The position numbers and the translations under genes are program-made. DNA of 64,000 nucleotides from Xiphophorus maculatus. Lineage: Eukaryota; Chordata; Actinopteri; Cyprinodontiformes; Poeciliidae. The DNA lies in contig NC_036450.1 of NCBI RefSeq assembly GCF_002775205.1, forward strand, positions 25,818,288 to 25,882,287, given 5' to 3'. Below, piece by piece: positions 59,001 through 64,000 of the stretch; the first letter of the stretch is position 1, and the number at the start of each line of letters is the position of its first letter. A model generated the notes under the pieces. The model saw nothing but the letters and a program-made list of their open reading frames with translations. It was not told the origin of the DNA and did not search any database.

Positions 59001-62000
59001 ACAAATGATCAAGCATTCACTAAAGTAATAATCTGCTATTACATTTTAGGCTATAAAATATTTATTTTCTTATTTAAATAAGGATTTTATTTATTTATTT
59101 GCATCTTTTAATGTCTTTCTAATATTGCATAAAAAGGCTTACATATTTTTTATTCGATTAATCGATTAATCGTCAGAATAACTGATAGATTAATTGATAC
59201 CTAGAATAGTTGTTAGTTGCAGCCCTACGTCGGTTTTTAATATGGAAACAGTTTGACTTACTGGGTCGATACCAACTAAAATCATCCAATACAGTAATGC
59301 AAATATATCATATCTTCCCAACATATGTACAATCTTTCTTAATCGTTTTTAGTGCACAGACAGCATGTTGCAAATATTACACGCTTTGCAAAAAATACTG
59401 TACATATTTTTAACACAACATTGTAACATTTTTCCGTATTCCTTTATATTTTCCTCCCATGCAGTTGGACTTTTTTTGCAAGACTTTGAAGTGAAACATT
59501 TTGCCCTTGGTAAAAATTGATAACTTTTGGTTGCATCTCATCTGAAGTTTTACTCAAGCCCAGACTTCCTCGTTCAAAGGTGCTGATGTGGAAAGGGTAG
59601 CTGTACAAAAAAACGGAAGAAACATCATCTAGCATCAGTGCGGTCGGTCGGGAGGAAGCTTGAATCGTGTAATTTCCTGTCGGCCGTCCTCTGAGGGATC
59701 AGTTGAGTTACACACTCTAGTCAGTGTCAGTATGAATGCAGCAAAGACAGAGAAAACTCTGATCCAACACCTGCAGGAAGACTCTGGCATTCCTCTTCAG
59801 AATGTTGGTGAGTTTGCATCGACGCGGGTTCACGCAGCAGCAGTGGCTCTAACGAATGTGTCCGTCTCTCCTGACAGGGCATGGGGGCGTCCTGCTCCTC
59901 GGGGAGCCCCTCTGAGGCAGCCACCCCCCCACCAGGGATGTATAAGCTGGAGATCGAGCTGAAGCGAGGACACAACCTCGCCATCCGAGACCGAGGAGGT
60001 GCTTGTGGACGTCTTTCTTCTGCTTTTTTTTTTTTTTGCCTCTGTGGATGTGTTAACAGTTGATCTGTTCAGGCTCCAGCGATCCCTACGTCAAGTTCAA
60101 GCTGGCTGGTAAAGAGGTGTTCAGAAGCAAGACCATCCACAAAAACCTCAACCCGGTGTGGGACGAGAAGACCACGCTCATCGTGGACAGTCTGAGCGAA
60201 CCGCTCTACGTCAAGGTAAAGATTAAAAACACACAGAAGACATTTTGAAATCGATGGCGAAACAGAACCAGCAGTCAGTGGAGATGTTGTGTTGCTCTCC
60301 TGCAGGTCTTTGACTATGACTTTGGTCTTCAGGACGACTTCATGGGTTCTGCTTTTCTTTACCTGGAGTCTCTAGAGCAGCAGAGGTCTGGTAGACGTTC
60401 CTGTCATCATGTAGGATTTGTGTCATGTTACAGACGGGCCTAAGAATCCAAACTAGCTCATTGCGCTGTAGTTCCAGTCGTTTAGGTCGTCTTTGTGGTT
60501 GTTGTTCTTCTCTCTGTGGTGGTTAGTGGTTGCATGTCTCTGTTGCTGTTCTGTGTTTCTCTTCTGAGCAACGTTAGTTTCTCTCTTGACCATTCTACCG
60601 TCCGGTGGCTGTTGTCATCCTCGTAGCTGCTTATGTGTGTCTCCGTGTCGTTTTGTGCTGCTTTGTGCCGGTTGCTGTTGCATGCCTCCATGTGAGCCAC
60701 CTGTCTGTGGTTGGGGTTGCCAGATTTTGACAACTGAAATAGGACCTGTACCAACTTCCACTTTCCTTGTTTTGAGAGGAAACACTTTCATGTTGACCTA
60801 AAATGTAGCTGTAAGTCACCCATGACTGTTGGTTGTGTTGATGTAATGTTTCAACCTAAATGCCTTTCAACAGACTTGTTTAACGGAGAGCCTTTATTAA
60901 TTCATTTATTTTTTATGCACATATCAAAATGTAGATGTGCACCGCATCACAAGACAATTTTCTTTCACAGATTCATTTCAATATAAATTATATTTGAGAG
61001 AAAAAAAACAGTTCTTTATATGTGAAGCTGAATTTCAGTATAATTTAATAACAAAGACTCGGTTCATTAAAGTGGTTGGTAACCAATAAGACATCAGACT
61101 CTTTGGAGAATAAATGCACTTTTAGCTTTAGTGATAGATTCCCATCAGGACAGTGACGGCTCCTCCACCACCAGTTTCTTTTGCTAACTAGCTTTTTATT
61201 GACTCTAATTTTCACTGTGCCTTAAAATGAGTTTTTATTAGTGACTAAACACATTAAGGTCTCCACTTCTGACGGCTTAAATTACAGAAGAAAAGTATTT
61301 AAAGAAAATTAACTTCAGTTCTAGGTTTCATGGTCCTAAGAGCCTACTTACTGCTTCATGCACACAGTAATGAAAAACAAACAAAATATACTTTATGATT
61401 TCTCTGCATCGTCTGTTAGCTAACAGGATCAATGTTGGATTTATGGGTTGGAACATCAGAGCAGAGATAAAATCACATATGTGAACCAGAAGAGCTTAGA
61501 AAGTGGCTTGGCCCGAGAAACGGGTCAGATGCTTCTCTAATGTGGGTCATATAAACGTCCCACACCCGCCTCCATCGGACCTGTACAGGTAACTAACCTG
61601 TGGTCATTATGTAACCTGTAAACAGTCCCAGCCTGTTGTTAAACAGATTTTCTAACCGTGTGGGCTCAGTATGCAAATGTTGTTGTGGATGGTCAGCAAC
61701 CCTGTCTGTGATGGTTTTGGTTCCCCCTCCGGTCCACTTCCATGTGTTGCATGCTTTTTTTGCTTTCCTCTGTGAGCCTTTTGTGTCTCTGGGAGAGATT
61801 TTCTTCATCTCCTTCCTGTTGCTTGTGCTAGTTTGTGGTGAACATCTGAAACTGCATTTCACACTCACACAGTAGAACAAGCTCACATGCCTTCCTTGCA
61901 CTTAGCATGAAAATGTTCAGTTTTCCTGCGACAGACTGGCGACCTGTCCAGGTGACCCCGCCCTCGCCCGAAACGTTAGCTGGAGATAGACACCAGCAGC

Positions 62001-63970
62001 CCTCATGACCCCACTAGGCACAAGGGTTTAAGAAAATTGATGGATGTTCAGTTTTCAAGTGTCAGCATGTTGGACTCTATGCATTTCAGCTTTCAAATTA
62101 AATTCGCTTCATTTTCACTTTAAGTCATAAGACTTTGCCAACAATTAATTCATTCCAAACAATCCTTTTTCAAAGTGAATATTTCCCACTCTGATATTGA
62201 TGACGATATATTTGTTGTACATTGTGCAGCTCTCATCCAAACCTACATGACCCGTGTAATAAGGTCACCTTGTTAAATCATGTATTAAATCTGTTTAAAC
62301 TCCATTTTTTTTATCAAAATGTGCTCAATTTTTCAACTCTAACTCCATCCTTATTACCTGACCTTCAAGATATAATAACTGATTTAAATAGAGTCTCTGC
62401 TGGTTGAAAGATGTCCAACAGCAACACATCTGCTAAAAAAAACAGAAAACCCCCCATTAACATCCATGAGTCTGGAACTTAGCTCCAGTTAGAAATCCCA
62501 GATAGAAAAATACATATTTATTAAAAATCCTAATACTCAAAAATAACAACTATCCATGCAATATGAAGAGCGAAACATGCTTTTTTTTTTTCTGCTAATG
62601 TTTTTTCATGTGGGAGCATGACTCCAGCACACACACATGCTTGTGTTGCAGGACGATACCGGTGACTCTGGTGCTGAAGGACCCGCAGCTCCCCAACGAG
62701 GACCTGGGCTCTCTGGAGCTGGCAGTTACCCTGACGCCTAAAAGCAGCCCCATGGAGGAGCCTCGAGACACGGCGGTGTGTACTCATATTCTCTGTCAGA
62801 TACGGTCGATGTCGCTGTCAGCTAGGGATTTTTTTTGCAATGTCAGACATCTGATAAATTAGCTTGTTTAGCTTCACAGGGCAAAAACAGTGGTTCACTC
62901 TAAACCAGTAGACAGAAACAAGCCTAATTCGCTTTTTCTTTTTTTTTTTTTTTGCATCATTTTAAAAGTTTGTTCCAAGTTTGCTCATTATTACTTCAGG
63001 ACTAAGAATGTGTCCAGCTCAGGGGACAAGCTGGGTTGCTATAGATACAGGTTAGCAGAGTTCTCACTGTTCCTATAGAAATCATTTATATCATTCCTGG
63101 CTCTTTGTCCTCATTTTGTTATTTGTATCTTTTATTACAGTCTTCAAAATGCTGCCAGAACCTTTCTCAGTGTTTTTGTAACCAAATATTGTTGGCAACC
63201 CCAACAAGAAGTTGACTTCTTAAGAACCTTTTTACTTCAAAATAAGAGTCCTAAACAACAAACCGCTGGGTGCCAAGATTTGAGCACTCGCCGTTTTGAT
63301 GATGAAAAATTTCACAGTGTTTAAACATTGATTAAACTTTAAAAAATATTTAGCTTTATGTTATTAAAGCTAAAGTTTAACCAGTAATACTTTTATAACA
63401 AATTTATGTCAGATCATGATTTCTAGGTTAATGTCAAGTTGTCATAACAAAGACGTTTTGAATAATGTCAACTTTGTATTAAAAGTGTCATGATTTACCG
63501 AATGACACTTTATGACAACAGTCATAAATATTCATAAAGACGTACTCATGTTCATGACAGGTGTTATGTCATGTTTATGATGGTGTCATGACAGTCTTAT
63601 TCATAACCCGTCAAATAAAGTGTTACCAAAATGATTACAGATGCCAAAAAGTGAAATAGTGCCAGCAGATGTTAAAACAGAAGAGCAGCTAAACAGAAAA
63701 AAAAGTCTTTAAAAGATAAATCCCTGCAACACCCTATTAGTTTCTGTTTTCACCAGTTTCACCGTGGTGCTGCAAATAATGAAGTATATTTTTCTTCCAC
63801 AGAATGCTGAATATTATATTGTTGAATATAATATTCAGCGATAAATTGCTGAATATTATATTTATAAACTTGTTGATTAAAGAAAGTCTCCAGTTAGATC
63901 TTCCACATGTTTGTGTTTCCTGCAGCGAGGCGAGGTTAAGACGTATCGGTGGAAACCTTATGTGAATAAA
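44062..63970 (+). CDS. mctp1: MCTP1, multiple C2 and transmembrane domain protein, 5' part (gene continues beyond window)
   Basis: Membrane-anchored C2-domain calcium sensor of ER/endosomal and synaptic membranes. Exons seen: 44062-44565, 59878-59998, 60073-60215, 60306-60385, 62652-62775 and probably 63926-63970, all joining in phase. The N-terminal 168 aa resemble the low-complexity head of human MCTP1 at two blocks, [14 protein letters not shown] and [15 protein letters not shown]. The first C2 domain starts at about residue 189 ([20 protein letters not shown]). It keeps the calcium ligands Asp206, Asp212, Asp259, Asp261 and Asp267 and the blocks [27 protein letters not shown] and [31 protein letters not shown] leads into the linker. 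MCTP1 fits much better than MCTP2. The later C2 domains and the two membrane helices are outside the window. Exon 1 has high GC and CpG. Confidence 0.92.
45896..47040 (-). pseudogene. Decayed hAT transposase (ZBED5/SCAND3/GTF2IRD2-type)
   Basis: Minus-strand frames, broken by stops and frameshifts, read like this hAT subfamily. In order: [20 protein letters not shown], then a degenerate [15 protein letters not shown] catalytic-region segment, then [20 protein letters not shown], a [16 protein letters not shown] segment with an in-frame TGA after it, and finally the C-terminal dimerisation part ([47 protein letters not shown]). No frame is longer than about 120 codons, so it is dead. It lies antisense within mctp1 intron 1. 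Confidence 0.8.
51792..51847. repeat. (TA)n/(CA)n compound microsatellite
   Basis: TA runs on either side of a short CACACACACATACAG core. Confidence 0.9.
52900..53285. repeat. Dispersed repeat with GACGGTTTTAATGATAAA block
   Basis: GC-richer than its surroundings. It carries GAGGCAGACGCAGCAGACCC, TGACGGTTTTAATGATAAAT, AGTCCAAAATAGTCCACAAA and, at the right, a GGACAACACGGAGACACAGA purine/cytosine tract. I recall this block order from fish repeat DNA. The class is unknown to me. Confidence 0.4.
54560..54870. repeat. Dispersed repeat R3 (inverted relative to 30360-30775)
   Basis: Shares, in reverse complement, the CAGCATTCTGGGGGATGTAG segment, the TTTGGTTACCTAGCAACAAC segment and the ACGATAAAACGATAACGACA terminus with the copy in septin5 intron 5. 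A partial terminus is also at about 49430-49500. Confidence 0.6.
55005..55420. repeat. Dispersed repeat R2, copy d
   Basis: Matches 24825-25230 through CTATATTCTGCTGATGGC, TTAAATAAGAAATGAAATTA, CCAATCAGAGGAGACGTCAG and TTGGAGCGACAAGCC to TTATGGATTCAACACGTTTG. Confidence 0.65.
56540..56815. repeat. Decayed tandem array (TTATGACTTTGTTCTTGTA-type units)
   Basis: About eight imperfect units of roughly 30 bp built on ATTATGACTTTATTCTTGTA-like sequence. A shorter relative is at 13760-13830. Just after it (56830-56857) is a 12-bp perfect hairpin, TCCTGGCTTGAT/ATCAAGCCAGGA, with an ATGC loop. Confidence 0.6.
57175..59227 (+). repeat. Old dispersed repeat split by a younger element
   Basis: The left part is 57175-57361 (AACGATTAATTGTGATGAAT, TCGATTATTGAAATAACCGT). 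The right part is 58772-59227 and ends TTAGTTGCAGCCCTA, the reverse of the usual TAGGGCTGCAAC terminus. The right part is homologous to 6400-6690 in acads intron 6. The middle is the 1407-bp inverted-repeat element. Confidence 0.7.
57365..58771. mobile_element. 1.4 kb PIF/Harbinger-like non-autonomous element with CTG target duplication
   Basis: Left end GGACCTCGTGCATAAAGCGT; right end reversed AGGCCTCATGCATAAAAGAG. Sub-terminal sequence is rich in GCGTGCGTGC, ACGCACAC and GTGCGCACGG. CTG flanks both sides (57362-57364, 58772-58774), and a 3-bp duplication is typical of PIF/Harbinger. No transposase frame is present. A separate retro-like tail (TGAAATAAAATATATAATTA plus ATT repeats) lies inside at about 58230-58490. 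Confidence 0.75.
59640..59807 (+). promoter_or_regulatory. mctp1: Candidate alternative first exon / internal promoter of mctp1
   Basis: Sequence up to 59807 ends in an excellent donor (GTTG/GTGAGT) only 70 bases before the acceptor of exon 2. Spliced, the long ATG frame starting at 59732 goes out of frame and stops. ATG at 59802 (M-L) and ATG at 59881 in exon 2 are in frame with the C2 domain. This suggests a short isoform beginning MLGMGASC or MGASC. Inferred from splice signals only. Confidence 0.4.
60386..62651. other. mctp1 intron 4
   Basis: Mostly unique-looking AT-rich DNA. It contains only the SINE tail at 61925-62045 (CGACAGACTGGCGACCTGTC to ATTGATGGATG). Frames here show no family resemblance. 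Confidence 0.5.
61925..62045 (+). repeat. SINE 3' tail fragment
   Basis: The same tail as the SINE at 28867-29300, in plus orientation: TGCGACAGACTGGCGACCTG, TAGCTGGAGATAGACACCAG, CCTCATGACCCCACTAGG. Confidence 0.75.
63400..63632. repeat. DNA-element fragment ending AAATAAAGTGTTACC
   Basis: Dense in TGTCATGAC, GTCATAA and TCATGACAG motifs and ending ATAAAGTGTTACC. This is the reverse of the GGTAACACTTTAT terminus common to a fish repeat family. The left end is not clear. Confidence 0.5.
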
Positions 63971-64000
63971 GTGAGTGTAGCCGTGCTTTAGCTTGTAGCG

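Larger units (their letters stand above)
44566..59877. other. mctp1 intron 1 (~15.3 kb), transposon-rich
   Basis: Contents: CGATACC-type repeat fragments (about 45690-45765, 48508-48845), a decayed hAT transposase gene (45896-47040, minus), AT microsatellite 51792-51847, a long dispersed repeat at 52900-53285, a repeat at 54560-54870 inverted relative to 30360-30775, R2 copy 55005-55420, a T-rich tandem array 56540-56815, and the nested pair 57175-59227 / 57365-58771. Stretches 47040-48500, 48850-51790 and 53300-54550 show nothing I can assign. No intervening exon is required by phase. Confidence 0.6.

Noticed and set aside
59660-59962. 100-codon ORF upstream of and overlapping mctp1 exon 2
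   Set aside because: Crosses a clear donor/acceptor pair and reads exon 2 in the wrong frame; at most part of it is a 5' UTR uORF.

Overview
The window is vertebrate nuclear DNA, almost certainly from a teleost fish. Genes are split by GT-AG (and some GC-AG) introns, there is no bacterial operon layout, and the intergenic and intronic DNA is full of fish-type repeats: hAT, PIF/Harbinger-like and Tc1-type DNA elements, a LINE tail, tRNA-derived SINEs, and long CA and TA microsatellites. The species cannot be named from the sequence.

Layout: (1) 472-649 (+), the last coding exon of a beta-B-type lens crystallin whose upstream exons lie outside the window. (2) 2115-9462 (+), a complete ten-exon short-chain acyl-CoA dehydrogenase gene (acads, 405 aa). 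I rebuilt it exon by exon, including a 28-nt first coding exon. Two of its introns appear to be GC-AG. (3) 12700-13347 (-), an intronless claudin closest to claudin-5. (4) 13.6-27.1 kb, a gene-poor, repeat-rich stretch. (5) 27118-39544 (+), a complete septin-5-like gene in twelve coding exons (369 aa), including an 11-nt microexon. (6) 39545-44061, 3' UTR plus intergenic DNA with repeats and a 5'-truncated retrocopy bounded by 12-bp target-site duplications. (7) 44062-63970 and beyond (+), the 5' part of mctp1. It has a 504-bp first exon, a ~15 kb first intron packed with transposons, the first C2 domain, and a candidate internal promoter and alternative first exon near 59.65 kb.

The genes are functionally unrelated: lens structural protein, mitochondrial beta-oxidation, tight junction, septin GTPase filament, and ER/vesicle calcium sensor. 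Claudin-5 and septin-5 together recall the human 22q11.2 block, where CLDN5 and SEPTIN5 are near neighbours, and this linkage supports both names.

I found no CRISPR array, viral genome or novel multi-gene system. The most interesting items are a septin P-loop with Phe at the position equivalent to Ras Gly12, the two GC-AG introns in acads (one beside an out-of-frame GT donor), the septin microexon, the MGASC N-terminus predicted for a short mctp1 isoform, and several nested transposon insertions with readable target-site duplications. All identifications come from reading the sequence and recalling protein families; no database search was run.
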